Below, piece by piece: positions 49,961-62,425 of a DNA stretch of 64,000 nucleotides; the stretch's first letter is position 1, and every line of letters begins with the position of its first letter. The notes below the pieces were generated by a model. The model searched no databases and was not told the origin of the DNA. It saw nothing but the letters and a program-made list of their open reading frames with translations. The DNA comes from Crossaster papposus (lineage: Eukaryota > Echinodermata > Asteroidea > Velatida > Solasteridae): assembly GCA_037893245.1 (NCBI GenBank), contig JBAIAA010000603.1, positions 1,488,001 through 1,552,000 on the forward strand, in the 5' to 3' direction. Position numbers and translations under genes: made by a program.

Positions 49961-50350
49961 AGGGATCGTATACGTTTGGTAATTACTCCAAAAAATTATG
50001 GCAATAAAAACTTACTTGGTAAGAAGTACAGCAGCTTTGGATATTATAATGCATTTTTAGAAACTTTTCACTTCGAAGTACTGCGGTTATGGAAAAAGAT
50101 ATCACTTTTTATCCCCAAAAATTTGAATCTGAGATGCGTTACTGCAGTGACGTTTCTCAGAGCGTATTCCAATGGAGATTATTCCAGTTTTCGCGTGGAC
50201 ATAACCGCTCCAGATTTTCGGCAATATCTCAAAATCGGTACCACCTTTTGAAATGAAATTTTTACAGGTTAGTTTTATGGTATATATATCTATAACTATA
50301 TAGGATTGAAACAAACAATGGGTTCCAATTACCAAACGTGTACGATCCCT
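49961..50350 (+). mobile_element. TTAA-MITE, AGGGATCGTATACG family, copy 2
   Basis: TTAA at 49957-49960 and 50351-50354. TIR AGGGATCGTATACGTTTGG and near-complement at the right. Non-coding 390 bp. Confidence 0.92.
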
Positions 50351-50476
50351 TTAATATTAGAAGTTGCACGTTAGCTTCCCAAGTTACTTGGTTTCGGTAT
50401 AAAATGCAAGTTTGTTCATTCATCACTGACGCGTTAATCTATTTAGCCTCTGCAGAGTTATGGCCCGTGTACTTAA

Positions 50477-50839
50477 AGAAATCGTATACGTTTGGTAATT
50501 GGAACACAATGTTTGTTTCAATCCTATATAGTTATAGATATATACCATAAAACTAACCTGTACAAATTTCATTTCAGGTGGTAGCGATTTTGAGATATTA
50601 CCAAAAATCTAGAGCGGTTTTATGTCCACGCAGGAAGAATAATCTGCATTGGAATACACAATCTGAGAAACGTCAATGCACGGTAACGCTTCTCAGATTC
50701 ACTTTGTTGGGGATAAAATGTGATATCTTTTTCAATAACCGACCGCGGTACTTCAAAGTGAAAAGTTTCTAAAAATACATTATAATATCCAAAGCTGCTG
50801 TATACTTTTTGGAGTAATTACCAAACGTTTACGATCCCT
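50477..50839 (-). mobile_element. TTAA-MITE, AGGGATCGTATACG family, copy 3
   Basis: TTAA at 50473-50476 and 50840-50843. Same family in the opposite orientation 126 bp from copy 2, so the two can pair as a large hairpin. Confidence 0.9.
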
Positions 50840-51363
50840 TTAATGACTTTTCATTATCAGCTAGATTTCTCATTTTGACAAACTTAATTGGAGAATTAAG
50901 ATTGATTTTCTTAATTTGAGTATGCAAATGTATTATACAAAAGTTAAATTTAATAATTGGACTTAGCTGGGGTCTTTGATAGTTTTTCGATCCATATTTT
51001 ATTGTAATATTATTTCTCTGGTATTACCACTTCTTGGTTCATATTATTAGATTCTTTCTTTCAGTATAAAATCCTATAGTTCAGTCATTATTTTGTTCTG
51101 TGCCAAAGTCCATAGTGTGTGTGAGTGTACATGTGGTTGTACCTGTACAGTTCCCTATGCTAGCTATAATGAGGTTGACCTGGTCTTTTCTCCAGTGGGT
51201 TGACCATGAAGTTGACCCTCCACTCACCCAGCCACTGTTGAAAGACTGAAATTCCCTGACCGCACATAAAACTGCCAGTGTGTAAACCACAAGCCCCAAT
51301 ATGAAGAATAAGTTAAGACAGGATTAAGGTACCAACTTTTACGAGAGTGTGTTGGTAATGCTG

Positions 51364-51780
51364 AGTTTCCCCGTTTCTTTCCGACAAGCGCAATGAGGCT
51401 CCAATTTGATACAATTGCAGCAATATTTACAAAAATTCAATGAATATTACATTTAATTTTTGAGTATAAATTATAAAGAAACCCTATATTTGTATTGGTA
51501 AATAAACAATACCTTTAAAATTAATACAAGAAATACAAGAGTAATTTTTAGGGAGAAATCTATATTTAAGAAAAATTAAACATTTTGAGGGGTTGACTTT
51601 GCATTCGTATCAAAATTTGGCAAGAAATTATAATCATGATAAATAGTGAAAATAAATGTGTACAGTTATTTTTAAATAGCTTTTAATTTCTAAAAGTCCC
51701 CTCTCACAGGCCAAAATCGGCAAAAACAAAAAACCAACCAGAGGCACTGGATACGCCGTGTATGTGCTGTTCATAAAAAA
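51364..51780 (+). repeat. Repeat R, copy 3, right portion
   Basis: Resumes at TTTCCCCGTTTCTTTCC and runs to GTGCTGTTCATAAAAA, the complement of what is missing at 46725. Confidence 0.88.
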
Positions 51781-51786
51781 AAACCA

Positions 51787-52511
51787 GCCTGCGGAATGTT
51801 GTAGTTTCTCATGAATGCTTTTTAGGTTTTTAGGGGGGGGGGGGGGGGGGGTGGGGTGGGGGTGCGTTAGGTAATAATAGTCTAAAGTGTGTCTTGGTGT
51901 AGGGGACTAAGGGGGAGTCCCTCGGTCTCATATCGCGCTGGGTATCAAAGCTAAACTGGGACCAGTTCCTATAAATTTCCATGGCAATTACCAACACAGA
52001 CTGTATATTGCCCAAACCGTTTGTTATTCTTCTAGAAGTGGGTTACGCGCACACAAAAAATAGCAGATTGCCACAGAAATGTTTCAAAATTTTAAATCCA
52101 TCATAAAAGAGACGTCAAATCTGTCTAGTCTACATTTCCCAGACCATTGGAAGTATGTGCCAGTTATGAGACATTGTTATGAGACATTGTAAAATACAAC
52201 TGCCGTTGTATTGCATTTAACATTCTAACCAATAAGCTAACTTACGGACCCGTTGCCTCGCAACTATGTACGTGTACATATCAACACGGCCACAATGAAG
52301 ATGCCTGATACCTGTACTTGTTCGTTGTCTTTAATAACAACAAGAGACATCATTTTCACCGAGATGGTGACCGGGAAACGAGGCCCATAGCTTTGGTAAA
52401 TTTCCGCAACGTAATGGACACAATGGCAGTCCTTGTAACTGTTTCCGTTTAATTAAACGACACACAAAACCACCAGAAACGGTGAATAAAAGTATCGATT
52501 CACGATATACA
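51787..52511 (+). repeat. Repeat R, copy 4, left portion
   Basis: Begins GCGGAATGTTGTAG six bases after the previous copy ends, with a G tract at 51833-51863, and runs to AAAAGTATCGATTCAC, where the LTR element starts. It shows the unit without the insertions found in copies 1 and 2. Confidence 0.9.
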
Positions 52512-53906
52512 TGTGACCCGGCAAAGTGTTCTTTATACAAGTTTATTTAATCAGCAAAAAAAGGTTGATGGGTAAGTCTATAAGGAAACAGAAGCAATAA
52601 TAATAGGTAAATATCGAACTACATGTGTAATAAGTATAGGAAATAGGAAAGATAACTCAAGTTAAGTCAACATTAAATCAAATAAAACCTTAAACACCTT
52701 AAATTCTTTAGGTAAAAGTAGAGAACATAATTATACCCTTTAGTCAAAGATAAAGTTGTTTCTTAATCCACCTAATTAGATATTCATGACAACTCTAGAG
52801 TCCAGCCAAGAACACTAAAAAACTCCTGGTCAGTGCTATACACAATAGGCAGTTGCCCAAAGGACAAATACATACTAATAAGCTAGGGGTAGCCCTACTG
52901 TACTAACAAACTTGGCTATAACATAAACCATCCACACAGGGGGCTCTCTTGTGCACGTTGATGTGCACTGATCACATAACGATTAGCTGTACACATACCC
53001 AAGCAGCACAGTACATGTATCGATATACACAGAGTTGTGTGATGTAGCTATGCCCATTATCGATATGCAACTTTAACTACTTGTCTTACACTCAGCTATG
53101 ACCCTGGAGGTTCCTAACAAATTCTACCTGCTGGTATACTCATTAACTCAATAGTGCTTCCAAGCTAAACCACAAAATACAATCTATGCATGTACAAAAG
53201 TGCACATGTTCTAAGGAGTAGTTTCCAAAGTTGGTAAAACACTAAGCGAAGGATTCTATGTGAGTAATCTATATCCCGTAAATAACAGAATGAAATATAT
53301 CTCGACCACCTCTGAATACGTGAACAAATAAAGAATAGGAAGCATGGTAAAAGTAATTATAAACTTATAAACTTAACCTAGCAAGTTAAGAACTTTGCCT
53401 GAAGCAAAGTGAATCAAGTAAAACGAGTAGAAGAGAATACCAAAACACAATTAACTTGAACCTCAAATGAAACTTATACGGGCATAAACCCTAGTGGGCT
53501 GGCCCAACAGTTTCAGGTATCTAATACCAAAAGTGGTCAACATATCTGAACAATTAAAATGCAATACATCATCTTTCTAAATAGTAATAACACAATATAA
53601 ATTGTAGACTAGTAATAATGAGAGGAAAGGAACTATTTAGTACTTACAGAACAAGGATAGGAAAGGATCACTGAGTTCTGCTTTATAGGAGTGGAGCTTG
53701 CAAATATCTTCTGTATCACACAGTGGTAGTTGATAATGGAATGAGCTGATAGCTCAGGCTGACCACACTGTGGGGCCTAAGACCCTTGGTGGGTGGTTGT
53801 TGCTAGGGCAACCAGTGGGCAACCAGTGGGTCTACCTTGTACTATGCTTGTACCACTGATCTGATATCGTCTTAAAGGGGCAGTACACTGAAAGTGCCTG
53901 GTCACA
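52512..53906 (-). repeat. LTR, left copy
   Basis: 1395 bp, bounded by TGTGACC and GGTCACA. A purine-rich stretch (minus strand AGCAGAGGAGAT) sits directly beside it at 53907-53918, as expected for a polypurine tract. Confidence 0.92.
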
Positions 53907-54067
53907 ATCTCCTCTGCTAGCCTATTGGGTTCCACACCAATACTGGTACTGTGAGCAACTAAAATTAATCAAGAACTAAAACAAAATGGATATAGCTACG
54001 CTTGATAAAGAAAATTATAATATACTTCGACTATCTGGATACTGTACTACAGTTCTTGATTGTTCGT

Positions 54068-57000
54068 TTATAACTGCGGTGTCTCGAGGGGTGTAGTCAA
54101 CACAACTGCTTGCTGTAGGAAACCCTCAAGCCATATTTCTAGTCTGTCGCTCAGAAGGGCACTGTTCTCTGGTGTGAATGTGGTTGACGTCTCCGTGTGA
54201 ACTCGCTTGTTGGACGCCTTAGGGAGGTGGAAGGGATTGTGGTGTTTCCCGGCATTCACACGGGTTGATCGTCTCGCCGACTCACTTATGGGCTCCCTGG
54301 AGGTTGTTCCAGTAGCTTTTGCGGTCTTGACAACTGGAGTTGGGGAGGGCTGTTGAGTGTCATCTGTACACTCGGGTGCAACAGGGACTTCGCAGTCTAT
54401 AGTTTCATGAAGGAGACTAGTGTGGTGGGTACCTAGAACTGGAGACACAATATTGGAGGCTTCAGGTACTGTAGCCTCCTCTACTACGTTCAAGCTCTGG
54501 GGTTCATCTGGTGTTTGCAGGACATCTGTAGTGTTAGACATCATCGGATCAGGGAAGACTGCAGCCACACTAGGCTCCGCTGCTATGTGTGTGGCATCGG
54601 GTTGGATGATAGCACTTGCCATCTTAGATCCTTCTGAAAAAGAACTCGCCGCAGGTTTTGCAACTGAACTGAACTGTACCACAAGAGTCGCTTTGTCCAG
54701 GTTGTCCTGGTCCTTCCTCTCGGGACCCGCTGGAACGACCTCTGATGACACTCTATACTTCTCTGTCTGCCGGGGAAGTGTCGAGTTGGCAGGCTCCTCT
54801 GCTGTTTCAGAGGACTGGGGTGTCACTTCCTCCTGATCATCATCACTAAGGTCCGGGACAATTTCCTTGGTGTCTAGAATCTCGGTTCTGGTGACTCGCT
54901 TCAGTGGTCCAGTGCCATCTGCCAGCTGAATCTCGTACACATTGTCTTGGGGTTGTGATATGACACGATAGGGGGTTGCTTTCCAGTGATCTGAGATCTT
55001 GTTTCTTCCAAGGGGGTGACTTCGAAGGAGAACTCTGGTACCGATGGTGATGCCTTTGTCATTTTCCCTAGCATCGTTGCGCTTGCACCGGTTGGCAATC
55101 TTCACCTCCATCCTTTCCTTAGCTGATGCAGCCGCGCTTCTCAATCTCTGCTGATGTTGCTTCACCCACGCATCTAGATCTGGTGTTGGTGTGGTCTTTG
55201 GCTCTGCTAACCCAAACATCAGGTCGATTTGTAGGGTTGGCTCTCTTCCCATATATATGAAGAAAGGTGACATGCCGGTCGATGCGTGCGGCGTGCAGTT
55301 GTATATGAAGACCAGTTCCTGCAGATGTTCCGGCCAGCGCCGCTTCTGTTCCGAGGGTAGGGTGCGAAGTAGATTGTGAAGGGTGCGATTAAAGCGTTCG
55401 CACTGCCCATTACCCTGCGGGTGATAGGCAGTCGTCCGGCTTTTGACTATACCGTAGACAGAGCACAGGTCCTTTACGAGTTGGGATTCAAAGTTTCTCC
55501 CCTGGTCACTATGGATGCGCCTGGGAACACCATACTTCTGAAACCACTCCTTGACCAGTACCTTTGCGACAGTTGATGCCTTTTGGTCACGGCACGGTAC
55601 TGCCAAGGAAAACTTACTGAAAACATCGGTCATGACCAGTATATTTTCCCGACCATCAGAAGATTTTTCCATTGCGGTGAAGTCGATAGCGAGGACATCT
55701 AGGGGATGCTCGGCCAGGAGTGTTCCCATGGTGGGTCTGATATTAGGAGTTGGTGCCTTGGCAACTGTGCATCGTTCACACTTCTTGCACCACTTCTCTA
55801 CATCTGCAGCCATCCCAGGCCAGAAGAACCTTCGTTTGACCAGCGCTAGGGTGCGCTCCTGTCCCTGGTGTCCCGCTTGATTGTGAAGTGCTGTTAGTGC
55901 CCTCGGCTGTAGTTTGGCAGGCAAGAGCATTTGGGTTCGATCACCTTCAACAGGATCACATGAATGAAGATAGAGGACACCATCCTTCTCCTGAATCCTA
56001 TCCCACTTCCGCAGGAGGTTTTTTGCCGCTCTGGTCTCGTGTCTCATGTGATTTGCAGCTGGTCTCGTGCCATGTTTCCAGAACACACGGAACCTGGAGA
56101 TTACTGGGTCTGCATTCTGCAGTTGAGCCAATTCTTCAGGAGGGTATTCTGGCAGGGTAGTCATCGCTGGTGGGGCCTCTACCGCAATGGCTGAACGAAC
56201 ACTGCCGCAGGTTGCACTCATGGTTGCCTCTGCAATCTCTCGTAGTGATGTTGAGTTGGTCGCGTCTGCTAGGGTCTGTTCCGCGTGAGCAGTCTGGCGA
56301 CTCAGAGCATCAGCATTGGTGTTTAATCGGCCGGAACGATACTTGATCGTGAAGTTAAATTGGGCAAGCTGGCTCACCCACCTCATCTCCACTGCAGCAA
56401 GCTTGGACGATTTAAGATACGACAATGGGTTGTTATCAGTGAAGACCGTGAATTCCGCCCCGAGGAGATAATCACGGAACTTCTCTGTAACAGCCCATTT
56501 AAGAGCCAGTAGCTCAAGCTTCATCGAGCTGTAGTTGGACATGTTCCTCTCTGGTGGTCGAAGACTGCGACTAGCATAGCTTAGGACTACCTTGCCGTGT
56601 TCCTGCTCTTGGGATAGGACAGCGCCCAATCCATCCAGGGAGGCATCCGTTTCCACGATAAATGGTAGTCTGAAGTTGGGGTAACCCAGGATGGGTGGGG
56701 ATGTCAGTCGTAGCTTTAGCTCGTTGAAGGCCTTGGTGCAGTCTAGGGTCCACTGTCGCTGAAATTCCTGCTGTTGGCTTGATGATGGACGCCTCCAGGC
56801 GGCCCCCTTCTTGCACCCTTGCTTTGTGAGGAGTGCATGAAGCGGTGCTGCTATCTGACTAAAGCGCTTCACAAATTTCCGGTAGTAGCCATCTATTCCA
56901 AGGAATGCTCGCAACTCCTTCTCAGTTTGGGGTTGTTTCCAGCCACCAATGGCCTCCGTCTTGGCAGGGTCAGTAGCGATACCTCTTGCAGAGACAACAT

Positions 57001-58735
57001 GGCCTAAGTACTTACATTCCCCCTGGAAAAAATGGCACTTCTTGGGTTTTAGTTTTAAGCCATGTTGTCTTAGTCTCTGGAACACCACTTCCAGCCTCTC
57101 AAGGTGTTCCTCGAAGGAGCTGGAAAACACGAGAATGTCGTCAAGATACAGAAGGAGACTCCCGTAGTTGAGGTCACCGAGGATGACCTCCATCAGCCGC
57201 TGGAAGGTTGCCGGGCTGTTGCTGAGTCCGAATGGCATACGGACGTATTCGTAAAGGCCACCAGTGCCTGCACGGAAAGCTGTCTTCGGGATGTCCTCCT
57301 CAGCGACCGCTACCTGGTGGTACCCCTGTACCAAGTCCAATGAGGAAAACCTTCTTGCACCTCCTAGGGAATCTAGGGCCTCGTCGATCCTTGGGATGGG
57401 GTAGGCATCCTTCCTCGTCTGTTCATTCAAGGCCCGATAGTCAACGCAGAGGCGTATACTACCGTCCTTCTTGCGAACGATAACCACTGGGGCAGCATAT
57501 GGGCTGGTGGAAGGTCGGATGATTTTCTGCTCCAGCAGTTGTTGCAGATGGGCCTTGACGTCTGCCATTTGGTGTGGGGGAATTCTACGGTGGGGCACCC
57601 GGACTGGGTGTTCATTGGTGGTAGGGATCTTATGGGTTACAGTGGTTGTGAAGCCCAAGTCATTCTCTCCATGGGAAAACACATCCCTGTATTTCCCCAA
57701 GATTTCCATAAGTTTCAGCCGTTCATCGTGGTCTAATTCTGTCTCTTCGAGATTGACATCGAAGGGCAGAGGTTCGAAGGGCAGAGGCTCGGTGTCTGGT
57801 TGCCCTTTCGTATAGAGATGGTTGGACTTCACCTCCCTGACATCTTCCGTATCAAGGTGGATGCCGTCGCCTGTCTCATGGATAGTACCAGAGCTTGATT
57901 GGAGGACTTGAATGGGGGATACGATGCCGATCCGGCTCTTCGGCTGCAACCACACGTCCTCCTCACTTACGTTGACCAATTGGGCAGACACTGTACCATT
58001 CTTTGAGAGGGAACACGTGTCGATCAGAGCTATGTTCTTGGGGAGGTTGCCAGTACCACCACTGACAGCCTGGGTGAGCACTTCTTGGGGGCCACTCCTC
58101 CGTTGTCTCGTGGAGCAGCTCACCACCTTGACACTATGGGCAGGGACACAGATTGGCGTTTCTCCTTTCAGTCGGGCGAATCCGGACTTTGCTCCATCCC
58201 GTTCGGCAATCTCATACGCCAGTAGCGCTTCTGCCCATCGAGGATTTTCCTCTGTTCGTGTCGCTTTTAGGTAGTTGCCGCCATATTTTTCCTTCAAGGC
58301 TTCCCTCACTTCACTTATGACGTTACATCCGAGCAGGCCAGTAGGTTGGGAATCTGCCCGAGACGTCTTGGAGACTAGGACTCCTACTTGACTGAGTTTA
58401 AAACCTAGGATTTCCATCTCCAGCTCTGTGTACCCAGTGTACGGCAGTTCCATTCCGTTTGCCGCATACACCTTCAGCCATTTGGTGACATCTTGCACAG
58501 CAGGCTGTAGGGGTGACAACTTGCTGAACACCATCTCTGGTAAGATGGTTACCTCACTCCCAGTGTCGAGGACGAAGCGGACTTCCTGCCCCAACACTGT
58601 TATGGTCACTTCCGGGCTCTTTGAAACTGCTCTATTAAAGATGTCGCTTCTGCTCCAATTCGTTGAGCCAGTTAATCTTCCCTCCAATGCCTGGCTCGTT
58701 ACTGTGGAGGGTTGGCGTTTGGGGAATCCTGGCAT
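54068..58735 (-). mobile_element. LTR element pol region (protease, RT, RNase H, integrase)
   Basis: A single frame of about 1555 codons. Seen in order: retropepsin-like FVLDTGSEVTILPE, reverse transcriptase with YLDDILVFS, RNase H with ETDASLDGLG, chromodomain-free integrase with an HHCC zinc region (CKKCERC) and the core beginning LAIDFTAME. Domain order RT-RNase H-integrase places it in Ty3/Gypsy. It looks whole. Confidence 0.95.
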
Positions 58736-59703
58736 ACTCGTTGAGATGGGTTGAACGGCGTGGCCTCGGGCCAGTTTGGGCGGGAAGCATGGGCTTGTCT
58801 AGGGAATTCCCTTCGGGGTCTTGGGGGTTGCGGGCAGTATCGAGCGATGTGACCAACCTCGTTGCAGTTGTAGCAGGTTGGCGGGCCTCTGCTTACCCTA
58901 GTGGGGCCAGGGGTCTTCTGGTGTGACAGGAGTAGGGAAACCTGTCCACAAAGCTGATTCAAGGCGTCCTGGGTGGCTTTTAACTGGGTGGCCTGCTGAT
59001 CCAGCTGATTTTGGAGACTAATTTCCGTGTCTTCTATCTTTACCTTCGCTGCACGAGCCTCTGCAATGGTGGGTGGCGGGGGGCTTTCCCAGGACATGAC
59101 CTTGTTCCTGAGGTCAGCGAACTCAATTCCTGCGTGTTCTTGGGTGTATCGCCTGACCTCTCTGCGTAGGGATGCGTCAGCCAGGCCCGACGAGAACCTC
59201 TCGTTTAAGATGCCGTCTTTATTATCAAGTAGGGGACTGCCCTCGGGTGAGGCGATCTCCACCTTCCTTAGCAACTTCAGCAGGTTCAGGGAGAACTCCT
59301 GAATGGACTCGCCCCCTCTCTGTCTTCGGCCGTAGAAGTCTTCCCAGCGGGCAGACGGTGTTTCATGACATGTGTATGTCTGGAGAATATGTTCGATTAT
59401 TCTGTCTGCAGTGCTTCTCTCCGAAGGGGGGCAAAGTCGGATCTCCGCTCGTGCACCACCAGTGAGGTGGTCGAGCACCATCTGTGCACCCTCGTCGTCC
59501 GACATATCCTTAGTCAGCCGGCGCATATCTTCCGCCCACTCGCGAACTTCGGGATCTTTGTCGCTGGTTGGCCTTCCCGCCAGTTTCGTACCCCGGTCTC
59601 GAGGCACGACGACTATTTTTGACATGCTGGCTTTCCCTTTGTCGCTCTTCATCTCCTCCAGCTGTGCTGCCAACAACCTGACCTGCTCCTGTAGTGCCTC
59701 CAT
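58699..59703 (-). mobile_element. LTR element gag region
   Basis: About 334 codons with a retrotransposon-gag-like helical core and one zinc knuckle (CYNCNEVGHIARYC). It overlaps the start of pol by a few dozen bases in another frame, as is common in this family. It looks whole. Confidence 0.93.
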
Positions 59704-59767
59704 CCTCGTTGTTGGTCACGCCACCAACCCTTTTTTTTGCTTTACTTGTAATCCTGTCTACGACGCA

Positions 59768-61164
59768 TGTGACCCGGCAAAGTGTTCTTTATACAAGTTT
59801 ATTTAATCAGCAAAAAAAGGTTGATGGGTAAGTCTATAAGGAAACAGAAGCAATAATAATAGGTAAATATCGAACTACATGTGTAATAAGTATAGGAAAT
59901 AGGAAAGATAACTCAAGTTAAGTCAACATTAAATCAAATAAAACCTTAAACACCTTAAATTCTTTAGGTAAAAGTAGAGAACATAATTATACCCTTTAGT
60001 CAAAGATAAAGTTGTTTCTTAATCCACCTAATTAGATATTCATGACAACTCTAGAGTCCAGCCAAGAACACTAAAAAACTCCTGGTCAGTGCTATACACA
60101 ATAGGCAGTTGCCCAAAGGACAAATACATACTAATAAGCTAGGGGTAGCCCTACTGTACTAACAAACTTGGCTATAACATAAACCATCCACACAGGGGGC
60201 TCTCTTGTGCACGTTGATGTGCACTGATCACATAACGATTAGCTGTACACATACCCAAGCAGCACAGTACATGTATCGATATACACAGAGTTGTGTGATG
60301 TAGCTATGCCCATTATCGATATGCAACTTTAACTACTTGTCTTACACTCAGCTATGACCCTGGAGGTTCCTAACAAATTCTACCTGCTGGTATACTCATT
60401 AACTCAATAGTGCTTCCAAGCTAAACCACAAAATACAATCTATGCATGTACAAAAGTGCACATGTTCTAAGGAGTAGTTTCCAAAGTTGGTAAAACACTA
60501 TAAGCGAAGGATTCTATGTGAGTAATCTATATCCCGTAAATAACAGAATGAAATATATCTCGACCACCTCTGAATACGTGAACAAATAAAGAATAGGAAG
60601 CATGGTAAAAGTAATTATAAACTTATAAACTTAACCTAGCAAGTTAAGAACTTTGCCTGAAGCAAAGTGAATCAAGTAAAACGAGTAGAAGAGAATACCA
60701 AAACACAATTAACTTGAACCTCAAATGAAACTTATACGGGCATAAACCCTAGTGGGCTGGCCCAACAGTTTCAGGTATCTAATACCAAAAGTGGTCAACA
60801 TATCTGAACAATTAAAATGCAATACATCATCTTTCTAAATAGTAATAACACAATATAAATTGTAGACTAGTAATAATGAGAGGAAAGGAACTATTTAGTA
60901 CTTACAGAACAAGGATAGGAAAGGATCACTGAGTTCTGCTTTATAGGAGTGGAGCTTGCAAATATCTTCTGTATCACACAGTGGTAGTTGATAATGGAAT
61001 GAGCTGATAGCTCAGGCTGACCACACTGTGGGGCCTAAGACCCTTGGTGGGTGGTTGTTGCTAGGGCAACCAGTGGGCAACCAGTGGGTCTACCTTGTAC
61101 TATGCTTGTACCACTGATCTGATATCGTCTTAAAGGGGCAGTACACTGAAAGTGCCTGGTCACA
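59768..61164 (-). repeat. LTR, middle copy
   Basis: 1397 bp, near-identical to 52512-53906, with the same TGTGACC and GGTCACA ends. It serves as 5' LTR of the left unit and 3' LTR of the partial right unit. Confidence 0.92.
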
Positions 61165-62424
61165 ATCTCCTCTGCTAGCCTATTGGGTTCCACACCAATA
61201 CTGGTACTGTGAGCAACTAAAATTAATCAAGAACTAAAACAAAATGGATATAGCTACGCTTGATAAAGAAAATTATAATATACTTCGACTATCTGGATAC
61301 TGTACTACAGTTCTTGATTGTTCGTTTATAACTGCGGTGTCTCGAGGGGTGTAGTCAACACAACTGCTTGCTGTAGGAAACCCTCAAGCCATATTTCTAG
61401 TCTGTCGCTCAGAAGGGCACTGTTCTCTGGTGTGAATGTGGTTGACGTCTCCGTGTGAACTCGCTTGTTGGACGCCTTAGGGAGGTGGAAGGGATTGTGG
61501 TGTTTCCCGGCATTCACACGGGTTGATCGTCTCGCCGACTCACTTATGGGCTCCCTGGAGGTTGTTCCAGTAGCTTTTGCGGTCTTGACAACTGGAGTTG
61601 GGGAGGGCTGTTGAGTGTCATCTGTACACTCGGGTGCAACAGGGACTTCGCAGTCTATAGTTTCATGAAGGAGACTAGTGTGGTGGGTACCTAGAACTGG
61701 AGACACAATATTGGAGGCTTCAGGTACTGTAGCCTCCTCTACTACGTTCAAGCTCTGGGGTTCATCTGGTGTTTGCAGGACATCTGTAGTGTTAGACATC
61801 ATCGGATCAGGGAAGACTGCAGCCACACTAGGCTCCGCTGCTATGTGTGTGGCATCGGGTTGGATGATAGCACTTGCCATCTTAGATCCTTCTGAAAAAG
61901 AACTCGCCGCAGGTTTTGCAACTGAACTGAACTGTACCACAAGAGTCGCTTTGTCCAGGTTGTCCTGGTCCTTCCTCTCGGGACCCGCTGGAACGACCTC
62001 TGATGACACTCTATACTTCTCTGTCTGCCGGGGAAGTGTCGAGTTGGCAGGCTCCTCTGCTGTTTCAGAGGACTGGGGTGTCACTTCCTCCTCATCATCA
62101 CTAAGGTCCGGGACAATTTCCTTGGTGTCTAGAATCTCGGTTCTGGTGACTCGCTTCAGTGGTCCAGTGCCATCTGCCAGCTGAATCTCGTACACATTGT
62201 CTTGGGGTTGTGATATGACACGATAGGGGGTTGCTTTCCAGTGATCTGAGATCTTGTTTCTTCCAAGGGGGTGACTTCGAAGGAGAACTCTGGTACCGAT
62301 GGTGATGCCTTTGTCATTTGCCCTAGCATCGTTGCGCTTGCACCGGTTGGCAATCTTCACCTCCATCCTTTCCTTAGCTGATGCAGCCGCGCTTCTCAAT
62401 CTCTGCTGATGTTGCTTCACCCAG
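61165..62424 (-). mobile_element. Partial second internal region of the LTR element
   Basis: The 3' part of pol, nearly identical to 53907-55168, ending abruptly at element E sequence. Fossil fragment. Confidence 0.92.
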
Positions 62425-62425
62425 G

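Larger units (their letters stand above)
46726..51363. mobile_element. 4.6-kb block with inverted ends splitting repeat R
   Basis: Left end CCAGCACGTTGTCGTGAAAG then GTTGGTACCTTAAT; right end ATTAAGGTACCAACTTTTAC then GAGAGTGTGTTGG: imperfect inverted repeats of about 30 bp. R sequence stops at the left junction and resumes at the right one. Inside are element E (46726-47640), a VNTR, two TTAA-MITEs and unassigned DNA. No transposase was recognised, so autonomy is not supported. Confidence 0.65.
52512..62424 (-). mobile_element. Ty3/Gypsy LTR retrotransposon in tandem form
   Basis: Fossil annotation. On the minus strand, from right to left: partial internal region (61165-62424, right part lost), LTR (59768-61164), internal region (53907-59767) with gag and pol, LTR (52512-53906). 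The middle LTR is shared, the arrangement expected from LTR-LTR recombination or nested insertion. The two LTRs look nearly identical, so the element is young. The long frames look whole, with no obvious breaks. The right end is joined to element E. No target duplication is expected because one end is truncated. Confidence 0.93.

Noticed and set aside
54420-62184. Plus-strand frames of 138-168 codons opposite pol
   Set aside because: Shadows of the well-supported minus-strand pol region.
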